Translations under genes and position numbers: made by a program | Assembly (NCBI GenBank): GCA_964512045.1 | Contig: CAZEJK010000016.1 | Coordinates: forward strand, 1 to 41,908 | Source: CAZEJK01 sp964512045 | Lineage (GTDB): Bacteria > Acidobacteriota > Thermoanaerobaculia > Thermoanaerobaculales > Sulfomarinibacteraceae | DNA length: 41,908 nucleotides | Reading direction: 5' to 3' | Shown: piece by piece, positions 24,612 through 33,061 of the stretch | Layout: each line of letters starts with the position of its first letter | How positions within the stretch are numbered: the first letter of the stretch is position 1 | The notes under the pieces: generated by a model | Seen by the model: the letters and a program-made list of their open reading frames with translations, nothing else | The model's database searches: none | Told to the model about the DNA's origin: nothing

Positions 24612-26344
24612 TCGGCAGAGCAACGGTACGCATGAGCGTCGGAATCGGGCTGGCTGCGGTGCTGATCACGGCGCCGTGCGGGTCGGCGGAACGTCGGCTC
24701 CCGTCGTTTGCCGATGTGACTGGCGAGGTGGGTATCGAGCTCACCCACACCTGGGGCGATCCCGAGCTGAGCACGATTCTCGAGGCGACCGGTCCGGGCT
24801 GTGCGGTGCTCGACTTCGATGGCGACGGGGACATGGACCTGTACCTCATCAACGGGGCACCCGTCGATGGGCTGAGCGATCCATACCCGGAGGGCGAGTC
24901 GCCGACCGAGCCGCCGACGAACCGGCTGTACCGCAACAACGGTGATGGAACGTTCACCGATGTGACGGAGGTCTCGGGCACGGGGTGTGGCGGCTACGGG
25001 ATGGGAGCGATCGTCGGCGACTACGACGCGGACGGGGACCCGGACCTGTTCGTCGCCAACTACGGACCGAACCGCCTGTACCGCAACAACGGCGACGGTA
25101 CGTTCACGGACGTCGCCGAGGCGGCGGGGGTGACCGGCCCCGAGGAGCTCAAGGGGTTCACGAAGTGGTCGCTGCACGGGGTCTTCCTCGACTACGACGG
25201 CGACGGCTGGCTCGATCTCTATGTGGCCAACTACCTGGCGTTCGACCCGGAGTACCGCTACTTCTTCGGGCCGGAGGGGCTGCCCGGCCCCCTGTCGTAC
25301 GATGGTCAGCCAGACATCCTCTACCGCAACAACGGCGACGGCACCTTCACGGACGTGACCGAGAAGGCCGGCGTGCTCAAGCCCAACGGGCGCACCATGA
25401 GCGTTGGCGCGGCGGACTACGACGGCGACGGCGATCTCGACATCTTCGCCTCCAACGACGCCATGGAGAACTACCTGTTCCGCAACAACGGCGACGGGAC
25501 GTTTGCCGAGGTGGCGCTGCGCCAGGGGGTGGCGTTCGGCGGCTTCGGCGAGGCCACGTCGTCGATGGCGCCGGCGTTCGCCGACCTGGACAACGACGGC
25601 GATCTCGACCTGTTCGTGCCGGATATGGGGTACTCGAGCCTGTATCGCAACGACGGCGAGATGTTTCTCGAGATGTCGGCCCGGTCCGGGGTGGCGGAGG
25701 CCGCCGGCCAGTACACCAGCTGGGCGCCGGTGATCATCGATGTCGACAACGACGGGCTCGAGGACCTCTTCGTCACCAACGGCGACGCCCACCACCTGTA
25801 CGGCGAGGAGGACATGCTGCTGCTGAACCGCGGGGCGATGCGGTTCGAGGATGTGACCCTGGAGTGCGGGCCGTACTTCCATGAGGCGGAGCACGTGGGT
25901 CGAGGCGCCGCCGCGGTGGACTGGGACAACGATGGCGACATGGACGTGCTGGTGGCCAACCTGGGCGGTCCGACCGTGCTGCTGCGCAACGACTGGGAGG
26001 GCCCGACCCACTGGTTGAAGATCGCTCTTCGCGGCAGGACGAGCCCGAGCGATGGCCGCGGCGCGAAGGTGGTGGTGCATGCCGGCGAGCAGCGCTGGCT
26101 GCGACAGGCAGGCGCCGCGTCCGGGTACCTCTCGTTCAACGATCCGCGCCTCCACTTCGGTCTCGGGGCTGCGACTGTGGTGGATCGTCTGGAGGTCCAC
26201 TGGCCGAGCGGGATCGTGCAGACGCTCGAGAAGGTTCCGGCGGATCAGATCCTGACCGTGACCGAGCCGGAGCCACCACAGGGCTCGTCCCCGGCGCCCG
26301 CCGAACGGCAGGCGACGGACGACGAGGGGAAGGTGAGCCCATGA
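24608..26344 (+). CDS. Exported CRTAC1-type FG-GAP/ASPIC-UnbV propeller protein
   Basis: 578 residues. The ATG overlaps the previous stop (ATGA) and has GGAGG upstream. Signal peptide: VGIGLAAVLITAPCGSAE. Residues of about 55-470 hold at least six calcium-loop units (DFDGDGDMDL, DYDADGDPDL, DYDGDGWLDL, DYDGDGDLDI, DLDNDGDLDL, DVDNDGLEDL, DWDNDGDMDV), alternating with LYRNNGDGTFTDV strands, the classic FG-GAP/VCBS seven-bladed integrin-like propeller. The C-terminal ASPIC/UnbV domain follows (GRGAKVVVHAGEQ, LHFGLGAATVVDRLEVHWPSG, and a tail LTVTEP). No enzyme motif is present. Such proteins are secreted or periplasmic; calcium binding is expected from the loops. It overlaps the next gene by 4 bases, so the three genes 22929-28275 are translationally coupled. 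Confidence 0.9.
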   Translation: MIGRATVRMSVGIGLAAVLITAPCGSAERRLPSFADVTGEVGIELTHTWGDPELSTILEATGPGCAVLDFDGDGDMDLYLINGAPVDGLSDPYPEGESPTEPPTNRLYRNNGDGTFTDVTEVSGTGCGGYGMGAIVGDYDADGDPDLFVANYGPNRLYRNNGDGTFTDVAEAAGVTGPEELKGFTKWSLHGVFLDYDGDGWLDLYVANYLAFDPEYRYFFGPEGLPGPLSYDGQPDILYRNNGDGTFTDVTEKAGVLKPNGRTMSVGAADYDGDGDLDIFASNDAMENYLFRNNGDGTFAEVALRQGVAFGGFGEATSSMAPAFADLDNDGDLDLFVPDMGYSSLYRNDGEMFLEMSARSGVAEAAGQYTSWAPVIIDVDNDGLEDLFVTNGDAHHLYGEEDMLLLNRGAMRFEDVTLECGPYFHEAEHVGRGAAAVDWDNDGDMDVLVANLGGPTVLLRNDWEGPTHWLKIALRGRTSPSDGRGAKVVVHAGEQRWLRQAGAASGYLSFNDPRLHFGLGAATVVDRLEVHWPSGIVQTLEKVPADQILTVTEPEPPQGSSPAPAERQATDDEGKVSP

Positions 26345-28275
26345 GGGCGCGAGTGCGGCGGCTGGGCGGAGCTGCTCTGATCCTCGCCGCGGCGCTGGCA
26401 GGCGGGGCGGCGGCTGGAGTTGGCCTCGATCGACCCGACGGGACCCGCGAGGGTGTGCGGACGCCGACCGATGATCTCTACAAGTCGCCGATCAACCTGA
26501 CGGTCTCTGCGGACGGCACGCGGCTGTATGTGGTGTGCGAGAACGCGAACGTCGTCCAGGTGCTCGACACGGCCTCCGAGGCGGTGCTGGCAGAGGTGCC
26601 GGTCGGACGGTGGCCGTACGCGGCGACGCTGAGCCCGGACGGAGAGCTGCTGTATGTGACGAACCGGATCGACGATACGATCTCGGTGATCGACACCCGT
26701 TCGCTCGAGGTCGTGCGCACCGTGGGCTGTGGCGGCGATCCCCACGGGCTCGTCACGGACCGCTCGGGGGAGACGCTGTACGTGGCGAACCTGTTCAGCG
26801 ACGACGTGTCGCTGATCGATACCGCCACGTTCGAGGAGATCAAGCGGCTACGGGCCGGTCAGCAGCCGTTCGAGGTGACCCTGAGCCCGGATGGCCGGTG
26901 GGTCTACGTCAGTAACCAGCTCACCAACCCGGTGCCGTTCCGCCAGACTCCGGAGTCCGAGATCACGATCATCGACGCCGAGCGTCAGATCGTGGCGGAT
27001 CGGCGCATGCTCCACTCCACCGACATCTCTCAGGGGATCGCGACGACGCCGGACGGTGAGCTGGTGCTGGTGGCGCTGGAGCTTCCGAAGAACCTGATCC
27101 CGGAGACGCAGATCTACCAGGGGTGGATGGTGACCTACGGCGTGGCCATCGCGGAGGCGGAGCCGGGAGGGCGCGTCGGGTTTCTTCTGCTCGACGAGAT
27201 GAACCTCTACTTCGCCGATCCGTTCGGTCTGGCGTTCACCCCGGACGGCCGCTGGGCGTACGTGAGCTCGAGCGGGGTGGACACCGTCTCGGTCCTCGAC
27301 ATGCAGCGCGTGGCGGAGGTGCTCGAGATCGCCGAAGGTCAGATCGGCGCCTCCGACACCGAGCTGGAGCGGTACGCCCGGCACCTGGGGATGAGCTTCG
27401 AGTACGTCGCCGCCCGCATCCCCACCGGCGACAACCCGAAAGGGCTGGTGGTGTCGCCGGATGGGAGGCGCGTGTATGTGGCCAACCGTCTCTCCGACTC
27501 GATCACGGTGATCGATACGGCGTCCCACCGGGCGGTGTCCGAGATCGATCTCGGCGGTCCAGACGAGATCACGGTCGTGCGCCGGGGGGAGTACCTGTTC
27601 AACCAGGCGGTCATCAGCTTCCAGCGACAGATGTCGTGCAACACCTGCCATCCGGAGAACAACGTGGACGGCCTGCTGTACGACATCGCCGTCGACGGCG
27701 GCCTCGGCGGCAACCTGGTGGACAACCGGACCATGCGCGGGGTGGCGCACACCGGCCCGTTCAAGTGGAACGGCAAGAACCCCACCCTGGCGCGCCAGGA
27801 GGGACCGCGGGCGGCGCAGCTCTTCTTCCGGTCGCACGGCTTCACCGGCAGCGACAAGGACGCGGTCGTGGCGTTCATCGAGTCGATCCCGCTGCCACCG
27901 AACCGGAGCGTTGGCGAGGACGGCAAGCTGACAGCGGCGCAGCGCCGCGGCAAGGCGCTGTTCGAGCGTGACCGAGCCAACGACGGGGCGTACATCCCGA
28001 TCGCCAACCGGTGCATCACCTGCCATCCGCCGCCGTACTACACCGACCGCCAGCTGCACGACGTGGGGACTCGGGCGTACTTCGACACCGAGGGCGAGAT
28101 CGATACGCCGCAGCTGAGCAATGTCGTCGAGACGGCGCCGTACCTGCACGATGGACGGTGCTGGTCGTTGGAGGAGATCTGGACCCTGTACAACCCGTAC
28201 GACCTGCACGGTGTGGCCAACGACCTCACCAAGCAACAGCTCAACGACCTCATCGAGTATCTGAAAACGTTATGA
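26341..28275 (+). CDS. YVTN/YncE-like propeller fused to a dihaem cytochrome c (peroxidase-like) domain
   Basis: 644 residues, ATGA overlap with the previous gene. Signal: ALILAAALAGGAAAG. Residues of about 40-415 are YVTN-type propeller blades (GTRLYVVCENANVVQVLD; GELLYVTNRIDDTISVIDT; GETLYVANLFSDDVSLIDT; GRRVYVANRLSDSITVIDT). The C-terminal 220 residues carry two haem c motifs, CNTCH (Cys433-His437) and CITCH (Cys558-His562), with VDNRTMRGVAHTGPFKWNG and FDTEGEIDTPQLSNVVETAPYLHDG, which resemble the bacterial dihaem cytochrome c peroxidase/MauG domain. Propeller-plus-dihaem fusions of this kind are usually annotated only as cytochrome or YncE proteins. It is likely periplasmic and redox-active; whether it is a peroxidase, an oxidase or a carrier is not decided by the sequence. 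A 156-base gap with AGAGTGA repeats follows. Confidence 0.87.
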   Translation: MRARVRRLGGAALILAAALAGGAAAGVGLDRPDGTREGVRTPTDDLYKSPINLTVSADGTRLYVVCENANVVQVLDTASEAVLAEVPVGRWPYAATLSPDGELLYVTNRIDDTISVIDTRSLEVVRTVGCGGDPHGLVTDRSGETLYVANLFSDDVSLIDTATFEEIKRLRAGQQPFEVTLSPDGRWVYVSNQLTNPVPFRQTPESEITIIDAERQIVADRRMLHSTDISQGIATTPDGELVLVALELPKNLIPETQIYQGWMVTYGVAIAEAEPGGRVGFLLLDEMNLYFADPFGLAFTPDGRWAYVSSSGVDTVSVLDMQRVAEVLEIAEGQIGASDTELERYARHLGMSFEYVAARIPTGDNPKGLVVSPDGRRVYVANRLSDSITVIDTASHRAVSEIDLGGPDEITVVRRGEYLFNQAVISFQRQMSCNTCHPENNVDGLLYDIAVDGGLGGNLVDNRTMRGVAHTGPFKWNGKNPTLARQEGPRAAQLFFRSHGFTGSDKDAVVAFIESIPLPPNRSVGEDGKLTAAQRRGKALFERDRANDGAYIPIANRCITCHPPPYYTDRQLHDVGTRAYFDTEGEIDTPQLSNVVETAPYLHDGRCWSLEEIWTLYNPYDLHGVANDLTKQQLNDLIEYLKTL

Positions 28276-28280
28276 CAGCT

Positions 28281-28320
28281 GAGAGTTGAGAGTGAAGAGT
28301 GACGAGTGAAGAGGTCAGAG
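28281..28320. repeat. AGAGTGA-type heptad repeat inside the operon
   Basis: GAGAGTTGAGAGTGAAGAG, then TGACGAGTGAAGAG. It begins 5 bases after the YVTN-cytochrome stop, in the only sizeable gap of the 22929-32965 gene run. Same family as 7304-7340 and 40361-40421. Confidence 0.6.
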
Positions 28321-28431
28321 TTCCCCCAGCCACCCCCGGAGCTCCGAGTGACAGCCGTGCGAGGTGTTGAGCTGGTGCGGACGAACGACGATGACGACGG
28401 TATGAGAGCGATGGACGAGAGGAGAACGGCG

Positions 28432-29652
28432 ATGGTCACAGGACCCCGGGCTGTGTGTGTAGCAGGGGGAGTGGCGTTGATCGGACTGGCGCTGTCGGTT
28501 GGCGCCGAGCAGCCGGCGCCGGCGACCGACGTGTCGATGGAGGAGTTCCCGCCGGTCGTTGCGAGCTGGCAGAGCTTCACCACGGCCGATGGCCTGCCCA
28601 ACGACCATATCTTCTGGGTGGAGTTCGATGACGTTCGTCGGGACCGGGTGTGGCTCGGCACCGACAACGGGCTGGCCTGTCTGCACACTGAGACGAAGAA
28701 GGTGCAGGTGTGGGGACCGGAGCAGGGGCTCGGTCATCAGGCGGTGATGTCGGTGGCGGTGGATCCCGAGACCGGCGACGTCTGGGCGGCGACGTTCGGT
28801 GGTCTGAGCCACCTCTCCGGCGGCCGGGTGGTGACCAACTACGACCAGTTCAACAGCGGTCTGGCGAACGACGTGGTGTTCTCGGTGAGAGTGTACGAGG
28901 GTGAGGTGTGGGCGGCCACCACGGCGGGCGCCAGCCGCCTCGACCTGGACAGCGGCACGTGGTCGATCTACTCCTCGCTCAACATGCCCACCGACGAGAA
29001 CTGGTGCTACAACCTGTCGGCCGGCGACGGCAAGGTGTACATCGCGGCGTGGGGGGGCGGCATCATCGAGTACGACGTGGCCCACGACCACTTCCGTCAC
29101 TACCTGGATCCGGACGGCGAGTTCGAGATCGAGCTGTTTCCCAACGACGGGCTGGTGCACAACATCACCACGAGCCCGTCGTACGAGTCGGGCCTGCTGT
29201 GGGCGACGACCTACTTCGGGTTGAGCGTGTACGACTTCCGCCGGTGGCGCAGCTTCTTCGACCACGATAGCGGCCTGGCGAGCAACTTCATCAACTTCTC
29301 CCGCGCCCGTCCCGGTACCCACGAGGGATGGATCTGTACCGACAAGGGTCTGAGCGTCCTCGACTACGACCGGAACACCTGGGTGACCTACACCACGGAT
29401 GAGGAGGACGACCATCACGGGGTGGTGACCCTGTGGCGAGGCGGCGAGAAGGTCGAGACCCGCAGCAGCGAAAGTGCGATCGGTCACCGGTTCGTGCTGT
29501 CGGTGGACTTCTCTGACACCGAGGTGTGGGTCGGAACCTCACACGGGCTCAGCCGTGGCGTGCTGCCCGGAGTGGCAGCGCCAGCGTCCGACCCCGGCGA
29601 GGCCGTGGCAGAGAATGCGGACCGCGACGAGGGTCACGGAGGTGCGTCATGA
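28432..29652 (+). CDS. Exported two-component-regulator-type propeller protein (Reg_prop)
   Basis: 406 residues from the ATG at 28432, which has GGAG at 28421-28424 and a signal peptide (VAGGVALIGLALSVGAEQ) directly after; in-frame ATGs at 28402 and 28411 are less well placed. The body is a propeller of Reg_prop-like units: WQSFTTADGLPNDHIFWVEFD, RVWLGTDNGLACLH, DVWAATFGGLSHLSGG, EVWAATTAGASRLD, LLWATTYFGLSVYDF, EVWVGTSHGLSRGV. This is the sensor-propeller repeat found in hybrid two-component systems, but no membrane, kinase or receiver region follows; the protein is the free propeller. Its stop overlaps the next start (ATGA). It probably recognises a ligand or a partner in the periplasm together with the two binding proteins encoded next. 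Confidence 0.85.
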   Translation: MVTGPRAVCVAGGVALIGLALSVGAEQPAPATDVSMEEFPPVVASWQSFTTADGLPNDHIFWVEFDDVRRDRVWLGTDNGLACLHTETKKVQVWGPEQGLGHQAVMSVAVDPETGDVWAATFGGLSHLSGGRVVTNYDQFNSGLANDVVFSVRVYEGEVWAATTAGASRLDLDSGTWSIYSSLNMPTDENWCYNLSAGDGKVYIAAWGGGIIEYDVAHDHFRHYLDPDGEFEIELFPNDGLVHNITTSPSYESGLLWATTYFGLSVYDFRRWRSFFDHDSGLASNFINFSRARPGTHEGWICTDKGLSVLDYDRNTWVTYTTDEEDDHHGVVTLWRGGEKVETRSSESAIGHRFVLSVDFSDTEVWVGTSHGLSRGVLPGVAAPASDPGEAVAENADRDEGHGGAS

Positions 29653-31162
29653 CGCTCAGACGACGGACACTGACCGCTGCTGGCGTGGGTGTCCTGCTGC
29701 TCCTCGGCGCCACGATGGTGGCGCCGGCGTTGAGCATNNNNNNNNNNTCGCGCCGCCGGAGGGCGAGCCGACGGAGCCCGGGGGGCCCGCGCCCAGCGGG
29801 TCCGCGCGCCCGGGGAAGCCGGCCGCGAAGGTGTGCGACATCTGCGGCACGGCGCTGGAGCCGGACCAGCGCTACTACAACACCCCGGACGACATGATTC
29901 CGTACCGGGAGCACGAGCCGTACCTGCGGTTCTTTCTGGACTCCGCCGGTACCGGCCTCGAGTACACGGGTCCAGGACGGGAGTACCCCGAGCCGGAGGG
30001 GCTCACGAGTGTCAAGATCGGCTACGTTGGCCCCCTGCAACGGGTGATTCCGGATGAGTATGGCGACATGATGCCGCGCCAGTACTTCGCGATCGGGCAG
30101 CACATGCTGCGCGGTGCGACCCTGGCGGTCGAGGAGGCGAACGCTGCCGGTGGCTACCGCGGCGAGCTGCCGTTCGAGATGGTGACCCGCAACGATCCCG
30201 TCGTCCAGGTGGACTTCGGCTGGCTGTGGGCGCCGTTCTCCACCAACGTGGTCGAGCTGTGCTACGACGAGGAGGTGTGGGCGCTGTTCGGGACGATCGG
30301 CGGTGAGAACTCGCACATCCTGATCCGGATCGCGCTCAAGGTGGAGATCCCGATCATGAACAGCGCCGACACGGACCCAACCTTCCCGGAGACCCGGATT
30401 CCGTGGCTGTTCCGGGTGATCTCCGACGACCGCATGCAGTGCTACGTGCTGGCCAAGTACGCCTACGAGGCGAGAGGCTGGGAGCGTGTGGCAGTGTTCC
30501 GCTACAACGGACGGTACGGACGCGTCGGCACCAAGGAGTTCCGCGAGGCCTCACGCAGGCTCGGCCATCCGATCCCGATCGAGGTCAAGTTCAACAACGG
30601 CGAGACCGACTTCTCGGACCGGCTGAAAGCGATCCAGCGGGTCGAGCCGGACGCCGTCTTCGTCTGGGGTAACGCCGAGGAGAGCGCAAGAATCGTCCGG
30701 CAGATGCGGGAGATGGGAATGAATCAGCCGGTCCTCGGCTCGGACCGGCTCACGGATCCCCGCTTCCTCGAGATAGCGGGCGACGCGGCAGAGGGCGTTG
30801 TTGCCGCGAGCCCGTGGGATCCGACCGCCGGCAACCCGAAGCTCGAGGCGTTTCGTGCTCGCTACGAGAAGAGGTTCGGTGAGCAGCCGGAGACCTATGC
30901 GGCGCACGCCTACGACGGCATGGTGATGCTGCTGGAGGCGATCGAGGAGGCGGGGCTCAACCGGGCTCTGATCCGCGATGCCCTGGAGCGACGCCGGAAG
31001 GACATATTCCATGGGGTGACGGGCGCGATCCCGCTCAACGACATCTACTGTGACGCCGGACCCATCGCCGTGGCGAAGGTCCAGGACGGCAGCTGGCTGT
31101 ATATGTCCGAGCAGGAGGCGGGGGTGGACCTGCCGCGGGTCGTGGAGATGTCGGATGAGTAG
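29649..31162 (+). CDS. Periplasmic ligand-binding protein, LivJ/AmiC type (first of two), interrupted by assembly gap
   Basis: The ATG at 29649 has GGAGG upstream, and a signal peptide follows (LTAAGVGVLLLLGATMVAPALS). Ten Ns at 29738-29747 interrupt it. The reading frame before the gap (frame of 29649) differs from that after it (codons from 29750), as expected if the N run is a placeholder. After the gap comes a proline-rich stretch, then KVCDICGTALEPDQRYYN, a short CxxC knuckle, and from about 30013 a type I periplasmic binding fold (Peripla_BP_6): VKIGYVGPL, LRGATLAVEEANAAGGYRG, WALFGTIGGENSHI, FRVISDDRMQCYVLAKYAYE, NNGETDFSDRLKAI, DAVFVWGNAEESARIVRQM, and EQPETYAAHAYDGM. Family members bind amino acids, amides or other small ligands. 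No permease or ATPase gene is near. It overlaps the tetrahaem cytochrome gene by 8 bases. Confidence 0.86.
29738..29747. other. Assembly gap (10 N)
   Basis: Ten Ns inside the binding-protein gene, between its signal peptide and its first domain. The frame changes across the run. If the gene is intact, the true number of missing bases must be 2 modulo 3, not 10. Confidence 0.98.
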
Positions 31163-31751
31163 CTTTCGAAGACGCGCTGTCTGTTGGCTGGCGCTGCTGA
31201 CGGTTGCGGGAGCTGTGGGTCTGGCTGCGGGTGCAGAGGGGGAGCCGGTGTACGTCGGTGTGGGCGTGTGTCTGTCGTGCCACGCCGGAAACGCCGGAGT
31301 GCCCTGGACCGCAACGGCGCACGCCCGCTCGTACCTGGTGCTGGGCACCGGCTACGAGGAGATGGTGCTCGGCAACGCCCACCGGATGGTCGACATCGGT
31401 CACGGTCGGGAGATTGTCGAGGCGGCCGAGCGGCTGGGCCAGGAGACAGACTGTCTGAGCTGCCACGCCACCGCGGCCGGCGCGACCACGGCGCAGCGTG
31501 CAGAGACGTTCCACCTGGAGGACGGCGTGCAGTGCGAGGCGTGCCACGGGCCGGGTGGTGAGCACGTGGCGCAGCGTCGGGCGGCCGAGATCGGTGAGGA
31601 CAGCAATGTCGAGCTCAAGCGGCTGAAAGCGACGCTCGATGGGTGTCAGCGGTGCCACCGGCCGAAGCCGTCGCACGCGGTGCTGGAGACCGAGCCGTTC
31701 GAGCCGGCGGCGCGATGGAAGACGATCGCGCACTCACGATCCGAGCCGTGA
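31155..31751 (+). CDS. Tetrahaem c-type cytochrome (cytochrome c554/NrfB-like multihaem)
   Basis: 198 residues. The ATG lies inside the end of the previous gene (8-base overlap). Signal peptide: VCWLALLTVAGAVGLAAGAE. Four haem c attachment sites: CLSCH (39-43), CLSCH (100-104), CEACH (127-131, followed by GPGGEHV) and CQRCH (164-168). The CEACHGPGGEH and CxxCH-after-70-residues layout resembles the cytochrome c554 family of soluble multihaem electron carriers. Additional histidines (ATAHARSYL, GNAHRMVDIGHG) could be distal ligands. It sits between two paralogous ligand-binding proteins, an arrangement I do not know from described systems. It is a periplasmic electron carrier by family; the donor and acceptor are unknown. 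It overlaps the next gene by 1 base (TGATG). Confidence 0.88.
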   Translation: MSSFRRRAVCWLALLTVAGAVGLAAGAEGEPVYVGVGVCLSCHAGNAGVPWTATAHARSYLVLGTGYEEMVLGNAHRMVDIGHGREIVEAAERLGQETDCLSCHATAAGATTAQRAETFHLEDGVQCEACHGPGGEHVAQRRAAEIGEDSNVELKRLKATLDGCQRCHRPKPSHAVLETEPFEPAARWKTIAHSRSEP

Positions 31752-32965
31752 TGTCGGGCGGTCTGCTGCTGGTCGCGTTGCTCCTTGCAGCACCCGCCGC
31801 AGCCGAGGATCGAGCACCCACGCCGACGCCGTACGCGAAGCTGGGAGAGCGCCCTTACGCCGACACGACCGATCAGCGGCTCGAGGCGGCGCCGAAGCTC
31901 GACGACCTCGAGGCGGTTCGCATCGGGCTGTTCGTGCCGTCGCGAGGTGAGCGTGCGGTGGCCGGTCTGGCGATGCGGCGTGGCGCGGAGCTGGCGATCG
32001 AGTCGGCCAACGCCTCCGGCGGCTATCGCGGCGTCCCATTCGTGCTGACGGTGCGCCCGGACGATCACGTCTGGGGGAGCGCGCGCGAGGTGGTGCAGCT
32101 GGTGTACGCCGACCGGGTCTGGGCCGTGGTTGGCGCCATCGGTGGGGAGAGCACCCATATCGCCGAGCAGATCGTGACCAAGGCGCAGCTGCCGTTGGTG
32201 GCGCCGGCGGCGAGCGAGGCGTCGCTCACGCAGATCAACATCCCGTGGATGTTCCGCTGCTTCCCGGGAGACGATGAGCTGGCCGACACGGTGGTGGACG
32301 ATCTCGAGGCGCGGGGGTTGCTGCGGGCGGTGGTTGTGGTGGCGGACACCTATGACCATCGCCACCGTGGCGAGGCGTGGGCGAAGGCGTTCACCGGGCG
32401 GGGCGGCTCGGTGGAGGCTACCGCTGTCGTCGTGCCGGATGCGCGCGACGAGGAGATGGAGGAGACGCTGAGGGTCGTGCTGGATCGGCAGACCGACGCT
32501 GTTGTGCTGTGGACGCCCTTCACGGAAGGGGTGCGCGTCCTGCGCTGGCTGCGACGGCATGAGCCCGATGTGACGGTGTACGGCGGACCGGATCTCGCTC
32601 TGCCGCAGCTGGTTGCCGAGGCGGGAGCGGACGCTGAGGGGCTTCGGGTGGTTGCCGCCTGCGACCTGTGGTCTCAGAGACAGCCACTGCAGCGGTTCCG
32701 CGAGCAGTACGAGGGCCGCTACGGAGAGACGCCCGACAGCACCGCAGCGCTCACCTTCGATGGAGTGGGGATGATCGTGCGGGCGATCCGGTCCGGGGGA
32801 CTGAACCGCGCCCGGATCCGCGATGCCCTCGCGGAGATGGACGACGACCTGGGCGTCTGTGGTCCTCGTGCGTTCGGTCCCACCGGCGCCACCACAGCCC
32901 CGCCCGTCCTCCGCGTCGTCCACGACGGCATGTTCGTCGTGCCGGCGGCAACGTCTGCGCGGTGA
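31751..32965 (+). CDS. Periplasmic ligand-binding protein, LivJ/AmiC type (second of two)
   Basis: 404 residues from the ATG at 31751, which overlaps the cytochrome stop (TGATG) and opens a signal peptide (GGLLLVALLLAAPAAAED); a GTG at 31748 and an ATG at 31715 are alternatives with less fitting N-termini. Type I periplasmic binding fold: VRIGLFVPSRG, RRGAELAIESANASGGYRG, WAVVGAIGGESTHI, IPWMFRCFPGDDELADTVVDDL, VVVVADTYDHRHRG, DAVVLWTPFTEGVRVLRWLRR, TPDSTAALTFDGVGM and NRARIRDALAEM. These correspond block by block to the first binding protein, so the two arose by duplication, but this one lacks the CxxC knuckle and has diverged strongly in the ligand-facing regions. No transporter genes follow. 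It is the last gene of the run; a 14-bp palindrome starts immediately after its stop. Confidence 0.87.
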   Translation: MSGGLLLVALLLAAPAAAEDRAPTPTPYAKLGERPYADTTDQRLEAAPKLDDLEAVRIGLFVPSRGERAVAGLAMRRGAELAIESANASGGYRGVPFVLTVRPDDHVWGSAREVVQLVYADRVWAVVGAIGGESTHIAEQIVTKAQLPLVAPAASEASLTQINIPWMFRCFPGDDELADTVVDDLEARGLLRAVVVVADTYDHRHRGEAWAKAFTGRGGSVEATAVVVPDARDEEMEETLRVVLDRQTDAVVLWTPFTEGVRVLRWLRRHEPDVTVYGGPDLALPQLVAEAGADAEGLRVVAACDLWSQRQPLQRFREQYEGRYGETPDSTAALTFDGVGMIVRAIRSGGLNRARIRDALAEMDDDLGVCGPRAFGPTGATTAPPVLRVVHDGMFVVPAATSAR

Positions 32966-32979
32966 TCAACCCGGGTTGA
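32966..32979. other. Perfect 14-bp palindrome directly after operon stop codon
   Basis: TCAACCCGGGTTGA, no spacer, beginning at the base after the stop codon. Without a loop it is a poor terminator; it could be a protein-binding site or chance. Confidence 0.35.
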
Positions 32980-33061
32980 CCTGCACCGCTGCGGATGTCG
33001 GGAGCGCCGTCTCGGTCGGCTCAGGAGTCGGGTCGACTTGAGAGCTCCATGGTTGCTGCCT

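Noticed and set aside
24404..26200. Long minus-strand open frame opposite the FG-GAP protein
   Set aside because: The repeated Asp/Gly codons of the real gene remove stops on the opposite strand; no start signal or domain is present.
28432..29652. Hybrid two-component sensor kinase
   Set aside because: The Reg_prop propeller ends without a membrane segment, histidine kinase or receiver domain.
29738..29760. Frameshift in the first binding protein
   Set aside because: The frame change coincides exactly with the N run, whose length is a placeholder. It is better read as a gap than as a mutation.
29649..32965. ABC importer operon
   Set aside because: Two binding proteins are present but no permease or ATPase lies in the 10 kb around them.
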